A DNA stretch of 64,000 nt, taken from Vibrio barjaei (GTDB taxonomy: Bacteria > Pseudomonadota > Gammaproteobacteria > Enterobacterales > Vibrionaceae). The DNA lies in contig NZ_LQXO02000023.1 in assembly GCF_001639065.2 (NCBI RefSeq), positions 62,001-126,000 on the forward strand, given 5' to 3'. The translations under genes and the position numbers were made by a program. The notes beneath the pieces are model-generated. The model had not been told where the DNA came from. It searched no databases and saw nothing but the letters and a program-made list of their open reading frames with translations. The stretch's first letter is position 1, and each line of letters opens with the position of its first letter. This document shows positions 1 to 11,446 of the stretch, piece after piece.

Positions 1-1370
1 GGAGAGACTTGTGCTGAAAAGCGCGCCTGTTCATGTTTTTTATTAGCAAGATAGACTTTACAAAACTCTTCACCAAAACTGCTTTTCATAAACTGACTGT
101 TTTCAAACTCATGGAGAGACATGTCCCATGAAATAGGAAGCATAGGCAGTTCCAGTAGGGTAGCGTCACCTTCAATTGGGGCTGGTGGCGTCAGTTTGTT
201 TTCTATCCCATCAATTATTGATGCTAGTAACACTGCGACGGTGAGATAAGGGTTTACGTCCGCGCCAGAGAGTCGATGTTCAATTCGTTTGTCTTCGGTA
301 CCGCTCGCTGGAATTCTTACCGCTACAGTGCGATTGTCCCATCCCCACGTAGCGTGAAGTGGTACAAACATATTGGGTTGAAGTCGACGATAGGAGTTCG
401 CATTGGGGGCAAATATTGCCATGCTATCTTCTAAATGAGCGAGAACGCCTGCAATGGCATTGAGTAGTAGTTCTTCATTTTCACCAAATACGTTGTTGCC
501 GACTTCGTCTTGCAGGCTGATATGGACATGGCAGCCGTTACCAGCATACTCTGTGTAGGGCTTGGCCATGAAATTGGCGTAAAAGCCGTGTTTCTTTGCT
601 ACTGCTCGCACTACGCGTTTTAGCAACATAGCTTGGTCACACGCCAGAAGTACATCGCTCGTATGTTTGAGGTTGACCTCGAATTGCCCAGGTGCGTATT
701 CGGCGGTGATATTGTCGGCAGGGATATTTTGAGCGTTGCAGGTCTCAATCACCTCATCGAGAAACGCTTTAAACTCATCGAGCTCTTCCAGTGAGTAAAC
801 TTGCGTTTGTGTCATTCTTTCACCGCTGATTGGCATCAACGGTGGTTGCGGGTTACCCGCCTCATCAGGTTCGAGGTCTTGCAAGTAGAACTCGAGCTCA
901 ACGGCAATACATGGCTTGAAGCTTTTCGTAGCTAATTTGTCTAGCTGTACTTCTAGTACGTGGCGAGGGTCGGCAAAAAACGGTTGATTGGATGTGGGTT
1001 CAAACATAGTCACAATGGCTTGAGCACTGTTTTCCTGCCATGGCGTGATAGCCAAAGAACTTGTGACCATACGACAAATTCTGTCACCATCGCCTTTTTC
1101 GAATCCTAAGCCGGTCTCTTCTACGGTTTCACCACAGATATCTAAGGCAAACACGGAAGCCGGAAGACAAATACCTTGCGCTAGCACTTTATTGAGTTGT
1201 GATACAGGAACGCGCTTACCTCTCACTACGCCGTTCATATCGAACAATATGAGATCCAATGTTGTTACGTCCGGGTGGTGTTCAATAAATCGTTCAATTG
1301 TTAGCTTATCGTGACTAACCTGTATTGGTTCTATGTTGTCAGCACTGTTTGAAAGTTGACTTGTTCCCAC
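1..1370 (-). CDS. Glutamine synthetase family protein, gamma-glutamylamine synthetase type (3' end cut by window)
   Basis: The reverse strand is open from about 1403 to the window edge and encodes a glutamine synthetase fold protein. Recognisable pieces are the substrate stretch ending AEYAPGQFEVNL, the metal-binding HVHISL, NANSYRRL, and the ATP-site segment WGWDNRTVAVRIP followed by EHRLSGADVNPYL. PuuA-like members ligate glutamate to putrescine or other amines. I prefer the GTG at 1370 because GGAGG lies 7 bases upstream; an in-frame ATG at 1403 would add 11 residues but would place that ribosome site inside the gene. It is divergent from a second, related synthetase at 1626, sharing a control region. 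Being next to a polyamine importer and PuuR-type regulators, it most likely glutamylates a polyamine. The exact amine is unknown. The C-terminus lies outside the window. Confidence 0.88.
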   Translation of the reverse strand, partial: MGTSQLSNSADNIEPIQVSHDKLTIERFIEHHPDVTTLDLILFDMNGVVRGKRVPVSQLNKVLAQGICLPASVFALDICGETVEETGLGFEKGDGDRICRMVTSSLAITPWQENSAQAIVTMFEPTSNQPFFADPRHVLEVQLDKLATKSFKPCIAVELEFYLQDLEPDEAGNPQPPLMPISGERMTQTQVYSLEELDEFKAFLDEVIETCNAQNIPADNITAEYAPGQFEVNLKHTSDVLLACDQAMLLKRVVRAVAKKHGFYANFMAKPYTEYAGNGCHVHISLQDEVGNNVFGENEELLLNAIAGVLAHLEDSMAIFAPNANSYRRLQPNMFVPLHATWGWDNRTVAVRIPASGTEDKRIEHRLSGADVNPYLTVAVLLASIIDGIENKLTPPAPIEGDATLLELPMLPISWDMSLHEFENSQFMKSSFGEEFCKVYLANKKHEQARFSAQVS

Positions 1371-1464
1371 TGTGGTTCCTCCACTTATCTCCAACCTATC
1401 CATGTATAGCAAGCCTTTTGTTTTGAATCTTGCGCCACTGGTTGCTTTTTAACCTTAGACATAA

Positions 1465-1478
1465 TGTTCAGTAAAAGA
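1465..1478 (+). promoter_or_regulatory. Candidate operator TGTTCAGTAAAAGA
   Basis: This 14-mer in the divergent region between the two synthetase genes differs at one position from a 14-mer at 11397-11410 in the other divergent polyamine control region. The shared position relative to genes beside PuuR-type regulators suggests a binding site. No footprint or alignment was possible here. Confidence 0.4.
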
Positions 1479-1625
1479 CAACACAAATGTATATAAAATG
1501 TTAATCAGTATCTCAAAAGTTACAAAATAATTAACATATTTGTTTGACAATTGTACAGCTTGCTGCCAATCCTAAATGGAGCTTATTGATAAATTCGTTG
1601 AGCAATTTTTGAAAAAGAAGGATTT

Positions 1626-2957
1626 ATGGAAACGATTAGGAAATGGATAGAAGAGAACCGTATTACTGAAGTTGAGTGCCTGATCCCCGATATTACAGGC
1701 AACGCGCGAGGCAAGATTATGCCTGCGAAAAAATTCCTTCGAGAAGGGGGCATGCGTCTTCCCGAAGTGGTTTTTTTCCAGACCGTTACCGGAGACTGGC
1801 CAGACGATGAGAGTATGATCGACCTGACAGAGAAGGATATGACTCTGGAGCCTGACCAAAACACCATTCGCTTTGTCCCTTGGACAAAAGAACCTACCGC
1901 TCAGGTTATCCATGATTGTTTTACCGTCGATGGCGATCCGGTAGATATTTCACCGAGAGCCGTGCTGCGTCGAGTGCTGAGCCTCTACGCCAAAGAGGGG
2001 TGGCAACCTGTCGTAGCCCCAGAACTTGAATTCTTTCTGGTACAGAGAAATCTAGATTGGGACTACCCATTAGAGCCGCCAATTGGTCGCAATGGACGCC
2101 CTGAAACAGCTCGTCAGTCTTTTAGTATTGATGCGGTGAATGAGTTCGATCCTATTTTTGAAGACATGTACGACTACTGTGAAGCACAAGAATTGGACGT
2201 CGATACCTTGGTACATGAATCTGGCGCTGCACAAATGGAGCTGAACTTTGACCACGGTGAGCCGCTCGACAGAGCTGACCAAGTGTTCTTATTTAAACGC
2301 ACAGTCCGTGAAGCGGCTTTAAGACATGATGTGTATGCCACCTTTATGGCAAAACCAATGGAAGATGAGCCAGGCAGTGCGATGCATATTCACCAGAGTT
2401 TGGTGGATAAAAATGGAAAAAACCTGTTTGCCAACGATGATGGTACTAACAGTGACCTTTTCTTGAACTATATCGGCGGTATGCAGAAATACACGCCAGC
2501 GGCTATTGCGTTCTTCGCACCTAACGTGAACTCCTATCGCCGTTTAGTATTTGGTGACTCTGCACCAACGAATGTGGCTTGGGGTGAAGATAACCGTACT
2601 GTTGGACTACGTGTGCCTATCTCTGACAAAGAGTCTCGCCGTCTTGAAAACCGTTACGCTGGCGCGGATGCAAACCCGTATCTCGCCATGGCATTGACGT
2701 TGGCATGTGGCTACTTAGGTATGAAAGAGAAGCTTACACCAACGGAAAAAAGCACTGGTGATATGACCACTGAGCCATACTCACTTCCTCATAACCTAGA
2801 AGACGCTTTGGTGTTGTTAGAAAACAGTGATGAGCTAAGAGAAATTTTAGGTGACCGATTCGTATCTGCTTACGTGGCCATCAAACGTAAGGAGTACAGA
2901 ACGTATTTCCAAGTCATCAGTTCTTGGGAAAGAGAGTTCTTATTATTGAACGTTTAA
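1626..2957 (+). CDS. Glutamine synthetase family protein (PuuA-like gamma-glutamylputrescine synthetase)
   Basis: 443 residues, full length for the PuuA/GlnA3 type. The N-terminus (ECLIPDITGNARGKIMPAKKF) is the short beta-grasp domain of this subfamily. The C-terminal domain shows APELEFFLV, ESGAAQMELNF, MHIHQSL, NVNSYRRL and WGEDNRTVGLRVP, then ENRYAGADANPYLAMAL. The family joins glutamate to an amine using ATP, the first step of the gamma-glutamylated putrescine route in the cytoplasm. The start is supported by AAGGA 3 bases upstream. It begins a run of same-strand genes (aminotransferase, PotFGHI, regulator) and is divergent from a paralogue at 1370. It is clearly not the housekeeping GlnA, which lacks this N-terminal pattern. 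Which amine each paralogue uses cannot be read from sequence. Confidence 0.92.
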   Translation: METIRKWIEENRITEVECLIPDITGNARGKIMPAKKFLREGGMRLPEVVFFQTVTGDWPDDESMIDLTEKDMTLEPDQNTIRFVPWTKEPTAQVIHDCFTVDGDPVDISPRAVLRRVLSLYAKEGWQPVVAPELEFFLVQRNLDWDYPLEPPIGRNGRPETARQSFSIDAVNEFDPIFEDMYDYCEAQELDVDTLVHESGAAQMELNFDHGEPLDRADQVFLFKRTVREAALRHDVYATFMAKPMEDEPGSAMHIHQSLVDKNGKNLFANDDGTNSDLFLNYIGGMQKYTPAAIAFFAPNVNSYRRLVFGDSAPTNVAWGEDNRTVGLRVPISDKESRRLENRYAGADANPYLAMALTLACGYLGMKEKLTPTEKSTGDMTTEPYSLPHNLEDALVLLENSDELREILGDRFVSAYVAIKRKEYRTYFQVISSWEREFLLLNV

Positions 2958-3017
2958 AACAGGCAACGCTATAGATAAAAGCAAACCCGTTAATACAGCG
3001 AGAAATGGAATTAAGTT

Positions 3018-5550
<2,533 letters not shown>

Positions 5551-5562
5551 TCAAACCCTAAT

Positions 5563-5591
5563 TTGGCGACTCGCTTTGAGTCGCCAATTTT
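5563..5591 (+). terminator. Hairpin between binding protein and ATPase genes (attenuator)
   Basis: TTGGCGACTC at 5563-5572 and GAGTCGCCAA at 5578-5587 form a perfect 10-bp stem with a 5-base loop followed by TTTT. Placed inside an operon after the binding-protein gene, it probably terminates part of the transcripts or protects the upstream mRNA. Confidence 0.75.
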
Positions 5592-5605
5592 GCTTGGAGA
5601 CTACC

Positions 5606-6748
5606 ATGACAGTGATGTCACTTGATACAGAACTCAATCACCAACATGTTTCGCCAGTGCCACCAAAACCATTATTAGAAATTCGAGGGCTGACAAAGGA
5701 CTTCGGCGGCCATCTTGCGGTAGATAACATCGATCTTACCATCAACCAAGGTGAGCTGTTTGCGCTATTAGGCGCATCGGGTTGCGGAAAATCGACCTTG
5801 TTACGAATGCTCGCTGGATTTGAACAGCCAAGCGCGGGACAGATTATTCTTGATGGCGAAGATCTTGCCGATATCCCTCCATACAAGCGACCAGTCAATA
5901 TGATGTTTCAGTCGTACGCACTGTTTCCTCACATGACAGTAGAAAAGAACATTGCGTTTGGATTAAAGCAAGATGGTATGCCAAACCAAGAAATTGCCAG
6001 TACCGTAAAACACATGCTTGAACTCGTTCGAATGACGGATTTCGCGAAGCGCAAACCGCACCAATTATCTGGTGGTCAAAAACAGCGTGTTGCGCTCGCT
6101 AGAAGCCTAGCCAAAAAACCAAAACTACTCTTGCTCGATGAGCCAATGGGCGCTCTGGATAAAAACTTACGCGAAAAAATGCAGCTTGAGGTTGTCGACA
6201 TACTAGAAAGTGTGGGTGTTACTTGTGTGATGGTCACACATGACCAAGAAGAAGCCATGACTATGGCAACACGTATCGCCATTATGAACAAAGGCCAATT
6301 TGTGCAAATTGGTTCTCCAGAAGCGATTTACGAACATCCGAACTCTAAATTTGCTGCGAAATTCATCGGCTCAGTCAATATTTTTGAGGGTGTACTAGAA
6401 ACCAATCTTAGCGACAAATCAACGGTTCGAACGCCAGACCTATCGAATGTGATTACTATTAATCATGGTATTTCAGGTGCACCGGGTATCCCTTTAATGA
6501 TAGCCGTTAGACCAGAAAAAATGACGTTATGCGACCATACCCATCACTCTAGTAATTCGTGCAGTGGGGTAGTGGAAGATATTGCCTATATGGGCAACCA
6601 ATCCATTTACCATGTTCGTTTGGATTCTGGCAAGTTAGTCACTGCAACACTGCAAAACACGAGCCGTGTGAGAAAGGGTATGCCGACGTGGGAGCAAAGA
6701 GTCAATCTTTGCTGGGACATGGAAAGCTGTGTGGTACTGAAACTATGA
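5606..6748 (+). CDS. potG: Polyamine ABC transporter ATP-binding protein (PotG/PotA type)
   Basis: 380 residues from the ATG at 5606, chosen because GGAGA lies 5 bases upstream; an upstream in-frame start at 5576 lies inside the preceding hairpin. Walker A GASGCGKST is at residues 56-64, the Q-loop FQSYALFPHMTV near 101-112, the signature LSGGQKQR at 154-161, Walker B LLLLDEP near 174-180 and the switch MVTHDQEEAM after it. The C-terminal third has the TOBE-like regulatory domain of the MalK/PotA group. It energises import through PotH and PotI. The last four bases overlap the start of potH (ATGA), showing translational coupling. Confidence 0.93.
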   Translation: MTVMSLDTELNHQHVSPVPPKPLLEIRGLTKDFGGHLAVDNIDLTINQGELFALLGASGCGKSTLLRMLAGFEQPSAGQIILDGEDLADIPPYKRPVNMMFQSYALFPHMTVEKNIAFGLKQDGMPNQEIASTVKHMLELVRMTDFAKRKPHQLSGGQKQRVALARSLAKKPKLLLLDEPMGALDKNLREKMQLEVVDILESVGVTCVMVTHDQEEAMTMATRIAIMNKGQFVQIGSPEAIYEHPNSKFAAKFIGSVNIFEGVLETNLSDKSTVRTPDLSNVITINHGISGAPGIPLMIAVRPEKMTLCDHTHHSSNSCSGVVEDIAYMGNQSIYHVRLDSGKLVTATLQNTSRVRKGMPTWEQRVNLCWDMESCVVLKL

Positions 6749-7662
6749 AGAAACAAGCCAAACTCAATATTTGGCGTATTGTTCCCACGCCAAAGTGCTT
6801 ATTGCTTGCTGTTCCCTACGGATGGTTACTGCTTTTCTTTCTATTGCCGTTTCTGATCGTATTCAAAATCAGTTTTGCTGAAGCTCAAATATCGATTCCA
6901 CCTTATTCTGAGTTGCTTAGTTATGCTGAGCAGCAATTGCAGCTATTACTCAATGTCGGCAACTATCAATATCTGATAGAAGATGACTTATACGCATCGT
7001 CGTATTTACAGTCGATTCGTATCGCGCTTATCTCAACATTACTTTGCTTAGTGATTGGTTTTCCGATTGCCTGGGCTATTGTTCACTCGAAGCCGTCAAC
7101 ACGAAATGTACTGTTAATGCTGATCATATTGCCGTCCTGGACCAGCTTTTTGATTCGAGTTTATGCGTGGATAGGAATTCTTAAGAATAACGGTCTTCTG
7201 AACAATATGTTGATGACCCTTGGTGTTATTGAGGAACCGCTAAAGATATTGCACACAGACACTGCGGTTTATATCGGTATTATCTATACCTATTTACCCT
7301 TTATGGTTCTGCCACTTTATACCGCATTGATGCGAGTGGACTACTCCTTACTGGAAGCGGCAAGCGATCTTGGGGCGAAACCAGTAACGACACTATTCAC
7401 GGTACTCGTACCATTGACACGTGCCGGTATTATCGCAGGCTCGATGTTAGTGTTTATCCCTGCTGTGGGTGAGTTTGTTATTCCTGAACTACTTGGCGGG
7501 CCTGATACAGTACTGATTGGTAAAGTCTTATGGCAAGAGTTCTTTAACAATCGAGATTGGCCAGTCGCTTCGGCGGTAGCTATCGTAATGTTGCTTATTT
7601 TGATGTTGCCTATCTTATGGTTCCATCGTTATCAAAAACGTGAACTGGAGGCGCAAGCATGA
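6745..7662 (+). CDS. potH: Polyamine ABC transporter permease PotH
   Basis: 305 residues starting at the ATG that overlaps the potG stop codon (ATGA). The open frame extends further upstream inside potG, but the overlapping ATG is the natural coupled start. The protein has about six hydrophobic segments, and the EAA loop EAASDLGAKPVTTLFTVLVP near residue 210 contacts the ATPase. The FVIPELLGGPDTVLIGK region is typical for PotB/PotH. It forms the inner membrane channel with PotI, whose gene overlaps the end by four bases. Confidence 0.93.
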   Translation: MKKQAKLNIWRIVPTPKCLLLAVPYGWLLLFFLLPFLIVFKISFAEAQISIPPYSELLSYAEQQLQLLLNVGNYQYLIEDDLYASSYLQSIRIALISTLLCLVIGFPIAWAIVHSKPSTRNVLLMLIILPSWTSFLIRVYAWIGILKNNGLLNNMLMTLGVIEEPLKILHTDTAVYIGIIYTYLPFMVLPLYTALMRVDYSLLEAASDLGAKPVTTLFTVLVPLTRAGIIAGSMLVFIPAVGEFVIPELLGGPDTVLIGKVLWQEFFNNRDWPVASAVAIVMLLILMLPILWFHRYQKRELEAQA

Positions 7663-8501
7663 ACGACATTCCGGTCTATAACAGCAAACTGAAGTGGTGC
7701 ATTTTGGCGGCGGGTTTTACCTTTCTTTATCTGCCAATTTTGATTTTGATTGTTTATTCATTTAACGAAAACCGATTGGTTACCGTATGGTCTGGATTTT
7801 CGTTTAAATGGTATTTTGAGCTATTAGAAGATGATCTGCTCATGGGCGGTGTAAAGCTGAGTTTGATAATTGGCTTTTTATCCGCCAGCGCGGCTGTTGT
7901 TCTGGGCACTATCGCCGCATTTGTATTGAACCGCTTTGGGAAATTTAAAGGTGAAACTGGGTTTGCCTTTATGATCACGGCACCCTTGGTTATGCCAGAG
8001 GTTATCACAGGTCTTTCTCTACTATTGTTATTCATTGCGATGGGACAAGTGTTTGACCTGTTTAGCCAGCGAGGCATGATGACCATTTGGATTGCGCATG
8101 TAACTTTCTGTACGGCTTATGTCACGGTAGTAGTGAGTTCTCGACTTCAAGAAGTAGACCGCTCTATCGAAGAAGCTGCCATGGACTTGGGAGCGCCACC
8201 TTGGAAAGTCTTCTTACAGATTACCCTACCTTCGATTGCGCCCGCTATTTTGGCGGGGTGGTTATTGGCGTTTACCTTGTCATTAGATGACTTAGTGATT
8301 GCGAGCTTTGTATCTGGTCCGAGCGCTACAACATTACCTATGGTGGTATTCTCAAGTGTCCGTTTAGGTGTTAGCCCTAAAATCAATGCATTAGCAACAC
8401 TGACCATATTAGCGGTGTCTTGTGCCACGTTTATTGCGTGGTGGTTGATGGCGAAGGCGGAAAAGCGTAGGCTGCTTGAAATGAAAATGAGTCAACAATA
8501 G
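7659..8501 (+). CDS. potI: Polyamine ABC transporter permease PotI
   Basis: 280 residues, six predicted membrane segments. The N-terminal YLPILILIVYSFNENRLV and the EAA loop EEAAMDLGAPPWKVFLQITLP near residue 175 are characteristic of PotC/PotI. LDDLVIASFVSGPSATTLP is a further hallmark. It pairs with PotH in the inner membrane. The ATG overlaps the potH stop. Fifty bases separate it from the HTH-cupin regulator gene downstream, which is probably in the same operon. Confidence 0.93.
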   Translation: MNDIPVYNSKLKWCILAAGFTFLYLPILILIVYSFNENRLVTVWSGFSFKWYFELLEDDLLMGGVKLSLIIGFLSASAAVVLGTIAAFVLNRFGKFKGETGFAFMITAPLVMPEVITGLSLLLLFIAMGQVFDLFSQRGMMTIWIAHVTFCTAYVTVVVSSRLQEVDRSIEEAAMDLGAPPWKVFLQITLPSIAPAILAGWLLAFTLSLDDLVIASFVSGPSATTLPMVVFSSVRLGVSPKINALATLTILAVSCATFIAWWLMAKAEKRRLLEMKMSQQ

Positions 8502-8551
8502 TTCAGCAAGTGGTTGATGTTAAGTAATCAGTTCTAATTTGGGAGAAAGAC

Positions 8552-9094
8552 ATGGATGTAGGTAAGCAACTAAAAACAATTCGTACCATGCGAGGGATGT
8601 CACAACGTGAACTCGCTAAACGAAGTGGTGTCACCAACTCCATGATCTCTCAAATAGAACAGAACTTAGTAAACCCCTCAGTTGGCTCTTTGAAAAAGAT
8701 CCTGGATGCCATACCAATCTCAATGGGTGAGTTCTTCACCCTCGACGTTGAGCCTAAAGATGACATCTTTTTTAGTGCTGAGCAGATGGCGGATTTAGGG
8801 GATGGACAGATAAAAATGTTGCTGGTAGGTGCAAAGCGAGAAGGGCGCCAATTAGCCGTCTTGAGAGAGATTTATCCGCCAGGCTCCGATACGGGTACTG
8901 ACTTCATCGAGCATGATGGAGAAGAAGGTGGTGTCATTATTCGAGGAGAAATTGAGATTACGGTTGGCAGCCATACCAGAGTATTGAAGGCGGGCGATTC
9001 GTATTACTTTGAAACTCGCAAACCACATCGCTTCCGTAATAAGGGAAAGGTCGAATGTGAACTTATTAGTGCGGCAACGCCTCCTACTTTCTAA
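8552..9094 (+). CDS. HTH-cupin transcriptional regulator, PuuR family (copy 1)
   Basis: 180 residues. The N-terminal XRE-type helix-turn-helix is at about 7-60 (MSQRELAKRSGVTNSMISQIEQ), and the C-terminal cupin at about 105-178 (PGSDTGTDFIEHDGEEGGVIIRGE and GDSYYFETRKPHRFRN). PuuR-type repressors release DNA when polyamine is plentiful. It is a paralogue of the protein encoded at 10661-11209, sharing the domain layout and many motifs. It lies at the end of the synthetase-aminotransferase-importer run, so it likely controls that run. GGGAGAAAGAC precedes the ATG. The effector is not known. Confidence 0.9.
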   Translation: MDVGKQLKTIRTMRGMSQRELAKRSGVTNSMISQIEQNLVNPSVGSLKKILDAIPISMGEFFTLDVEPKDDIFFSAEQMADLGDGQIKMLLVGAKREGRQLAVLREIYPPGSDTGTDFIEHDGEEGGVIIRGEIEITVGSHTRVLKAGDSYYFETRKPHRFRNKGKVECELISAATPPTF

Positions 9095-9107
9095 AGTCTT
9101 TGAATAA

Positions 9108-9137
9108 AAAATAGCGAAGCATGAGCTTCGCTATTTT
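9108..9137. terminator. Bidirectional terminator between convergent genes
   Basis: AAAATAGCGAAGC at 9108-9120 pairs with GCTTCGCTATTTT at 9125-9137 around the loop ATGA. A- and T-runs on either side let it act in both directions, for the regulator on the plus strand and the aldehyde dehydrogenase on the minus strand. Confidence 0.88.
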
Positions 9138-9155
9138 TTTCAACACTAGAAAACT

Positions 9156-10643
9156 CTAGTCTAATTCAATCCACGTCGATTTTACTTCGGTGTATTTATG
9201 CAGAGCATGTAACGACTTATCACGCCCGTTACCACTTTGCTTGTAGCCACCAAACGGCATGGTCATGTCACCGCCATCCCAGTTGTTCACGAATACCGTT
9301 CCCGCTCTTAACGCACGAGAGCATTTAATGGCTGTTGACATGTCAGATGTCCAAATACCTGCCGCCAACCCGTATTCGCTATCGTTAGCAAGTTGGATCG
9401 CTTCATCAATCGAGTCAAAACTGGTAACACATAGAACGGGCCCAAAAATCTCTTCTTTATAGATACGCATATCGGGTGTGACATCAGTAAACAAAGCGGG
9501 TTGAATAAAGAAACCATCGGTGTGGCTCATTGCAGGCTTACCACCGTAAGCCAGTGTCGCCCCCTCTGTCTGACCAATGTCGATGTAACTTAACACACGC
9601 TCAAACTGTGCAGCATCTACAATCGCACCGACCCGTGTATCACTCTCAAGAGGATCGGCAGGCTGCCAATTTGCCATGTATTTCTTAACCAGTTCAATAA
9701 ACTCATCCTTTATAGAGGAATGAACCAGAAGTCGTGAGCCTGCCGTGCATACTTCCCCTTGATTGTAACAGATAGCGGAGGCTGCTGTTGCAGCGGCCTT
9801 TTCTATATCTTTAACGTCGTGATGCACAATGTGGGGGCTTTTGCCGCCACATTCCATAAATGCACGTTTTAGGTTAGATTCACCCGCGAAAGATAACAGC
9901 TTTTTACCTACGGCGGTTGAACCAGTAAAAGTGATACAATCGACATCGTTGTGAAGCGCTAATGCTTGTCCTGCCTCATGGCCAAAACCGGGTAGCACTT
10001 GAAATACTCCGTCTGGAATACCTGCTTGTTTAGCCAAGTCAGCGAGCAAAATAGCGGTGAGAGGTGATTTCTCGGAAGGCTTCACAATGACCGAATTACC
10101 AGTTGCTAATGCGGGGCCAATCTTCCAAGCCGCCATAACAGTAGGGAAGTTCCAAGGTACGATTGCCGCGACGACACCTAGGGCTTCGTGAGTCACAAGT
10201 GCTAATGCTCCCTCTGTTACTGGGGCTACTTCATCATAGACTTTGTCTATGGCTTCGGCGTTCCATTGAATGCAGCGCGCGGTAGCAGGCGCGTCATATC
10301 CCATGGCATCTGATATCGGTTTACCCATATCGAGTGATTCGAGAAGGGCAAACTCTTCTTTATGTTCGTCAATGAGCTTAGCGTAGTTAAGTAGGATCGC
10401 TTTACGCTCTGCGGGTGGTAGACCACACCAGACTCGGCTCTCAAACGCTTGGCGAGCAGCATTTACTGCAAGCTCAACATCTTTATCTGTGCAGCGGGCT
10501 ACATGCGCCAATAGGTGACCTGTAGATGGGTTGATGATTTCAAACGTATCGCCGAAGACTGAATCAACAAAGTGTCCGTTGATAAAAGCTTGGGTACGAA
10601 AACTCAACGCTTCGGCTTTATCATGCCAAGTCATAGTGTCCAT
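9156..10643 (-). CDS. puuC: NAD(P)-dependent aldehyde dehydrogenase, PuuC type (gamma-glutamyl-gamma-aminobutyraldehyde DH)
   Basis: 495 residues from the ATG at 10643, preferred over an upstream in-frame ATG at 10700 because AAGG is correctly placed and because the longer form would run into the preceding regulator gene. Key elements are IVPWNFPTVMAAWKIGPALA, the cofactor motif FTGSTAVGKK, the general base Glu264 in AFMECGGKSP and the catalytic Cys299 in NQGEVCTAGSR. PuuC oxidises the aldehyde produced from gamma-glutamylputrescine, or free aminobutyraldehyde. The gene is 17 bases downstream of a PuuR-type regulator on the same strand and is probably cotranscribed with it. Confidence 0.9.
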   Translation of the reverse strand: MDTMTWHDKAEALSFRTQAFINGHFVDSVFGDTFEIINPSTGHLLAHVARCTDKDVELAVNAARQAFESRVWCGLPPAERKAILLNYAKLIDEHKEEFALLESLDMGKPISDAMGYDAPATARCIQWNAEAIDKVYDEVAPVTEGALALVTHEALGVVAAIVPWNFPTVMAAWKIGPALATGNSVIVKPSEKSPLTAILLADLAKQAGIPDGVFQVLPGFGHEAGQALALHNDVDCITFTGSTAVGKKLLSFAGESNLKRAFMECGGKSPHIVHHDVKDIEKAAATAASAICYNQGEVCTAGSRLLVHSSIKDEFIELVKKYMANWQPADPLESDTRVGAIVDAAQFERVLSYIDIGQTEGATLAYGGKPAMSHTDGFFIQPALFTDVTPDMRIYKEEIFGPVLCVTSFDSIDEAIQLANDSEYGLAAGIWTSDMSTAIKCSRALRAGTVFVNNWDGGDMTMPFGGYKQSGNGRDKSLHALHKYTEVKSTWIELD

Positions 10644-10660
10644 ATTGTTTACCTTCTTCC

Positions 10661-11209
10661 TTAAAAACTGGCTGGTGAGTTTGCACTGACAATGATGCAA
10701 TCAATATCAGAAGTATTTCTAAATCGGTGAGTACGTGTACTGTCGAAATAATAGCTGTCGCCTTCATGTAGGACGACGACTTCACTGTCGACCGTGAGCT
10801 CTAACTCGCCTTGAACAATAACACCGCATTCTTGACCTTCGTGAGCGAGCATCTCATCTCCGGTGTCTGCACCTGGAGCGAGTGTTTCTCTCAACATGCC
10901 AATTTGCCTGTCGTCGTGATAGTGGCCAATCTGGCGATAGCTAATCTTTCCTCGGCCTATTTCTGGTTGTTGCTGTTTGCGTGAGAAAAACTGATCAGGT
11001 TTTGGCTCATCAACCGCAAAAAACTCCGCCATAGATGAAGGGATCTTGCTAAGTAGTTTGCTCAGCGAAGCGACAGACGGGCTTACAGCGTTACTTTCAA
11101 TCTGAGAAATGAATCCATTAGTCACGCCGGCTCTTTTGGCTAACTCACGTTGTGACAAGCCTGCACGTTCTCTTAGTGCTTTAAACCTTGGTCCTATTTC
11201 TGTTTCCAT
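10661..11209 (-). CDS. puuR: HTH-cupin transcriptional regulator, PuuR family (copy 2)
   Basis: 182 residues. The helix-turn-helix is near 8-62 (LSQRELAKRAGVTNGFISQIES) and the cupin near 108-180 (PGADTGDEMLAHEGQECGVIVQGE, GDSYYFDSTRTHRFRN). It is more PuuR-like in its linker (FFAVDEPKPDQFF) than its paralogue at 8552. The gene is divergent from the beta-alanine transaminase operon at 11447 and upstream of puuC. The shared 237-base region carries repeated TGTTTAG motifs and a TGTTCATTAT stretch resembling the E. coli PuuR box as I recall it, which fits repression of both directions. Confidence 0.9.
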   Translation of the reverse strand: METEIGPRFKALRERAGLSQRELAKRAGVTNGFISQIESNAVSPSVASLSKLLSKIPSSMAEFFAVDEPKPDQFFSRKQQQPEIGRGKISYRQIGHYHDDRQIGMLRETLAPGADTGDEMLAHEGQECGVIVQGELELTVDSEVVVLHEGDSYYFDSTRTHRFRNTSDIDCIIVSANSPASF

Positions 11210-11247
11210 TGGGCGAAATCTCCAACTCTTCCCTTTGTGATTAGTAA

Positions 11248-11275
11248 ACTAAACACAATCCTAGCTCACTAAACA
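11248..11275 (-). promoter_or_regulatory. Pair of ACTAAACA operator-like repeats upstream of puuR
   Basis: ACTAAACA occurs at 11248-11255 and again at 11268-11275, exactly 20 bp apart, so both lie on one face of the helix. On the minus strand they read TGTTTAGT, the same word found in direct orientation near 11397. This fits operators flanking a divergent promoter pair. Confidence 0.45.
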
Positions 11276-11342
11276 GAAAAAACCAGCAAATGTTTATAAT
11301 TTAATTATTGAATAGGAAAATAAAACGTTCTATAGTCAATTT

Positions 11343-11357
11343 TGTTCATTATTTAAT
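11343..11357 (+). promoter_or_regulatory. PuuR-box-like sequence
   Basis: TGTTCATTATTTAAT resembles the reverse complement of the E. coli PuuR recognition sequence as I remember it (AAAATATAATGAACA), matching at about 12 of 15 positions. It sits in the middle of the puuR/transaminase divergent region. Confidence 0.4.
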
Positions 11358-11386
11358 AACATTGCATTTACATGTTGTAGTTCGAG

Positions 11387-11410
11387 TGTTTAGCGGTGTT
11401 TAGTAAAAGA
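11387..11410 (+). promoter_or_regulatory. Tandem TGTTTAG operator-like repeats upstream of the transaminase operon
   Basis: TGTTTAG at 11387-11393 and TGTTTAGT at 11397-11404 are spaced 10 bp. The second extends to TGTTTAGTAAAAGA, matching the 1465-1478 site but for one base. A small hairpin AATGCTG/CAGCATT at 11414-11429, followed by a short T-run, lies between these repeats and the gene. Confidence 0.45.
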
Positions 11411-11446
11411 AACAATGCTGTTCAGCATTTTTAGTTGGAGTGCACG

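Noticed and set aside
1544..1577. Sigma-70 promoter with TTGACA at 1544-1549 for the synthetase gene
   Set aside because: No acceptable -10 box at 16-18 bp spacing; the nearest TAAAT lies 22 bp away.
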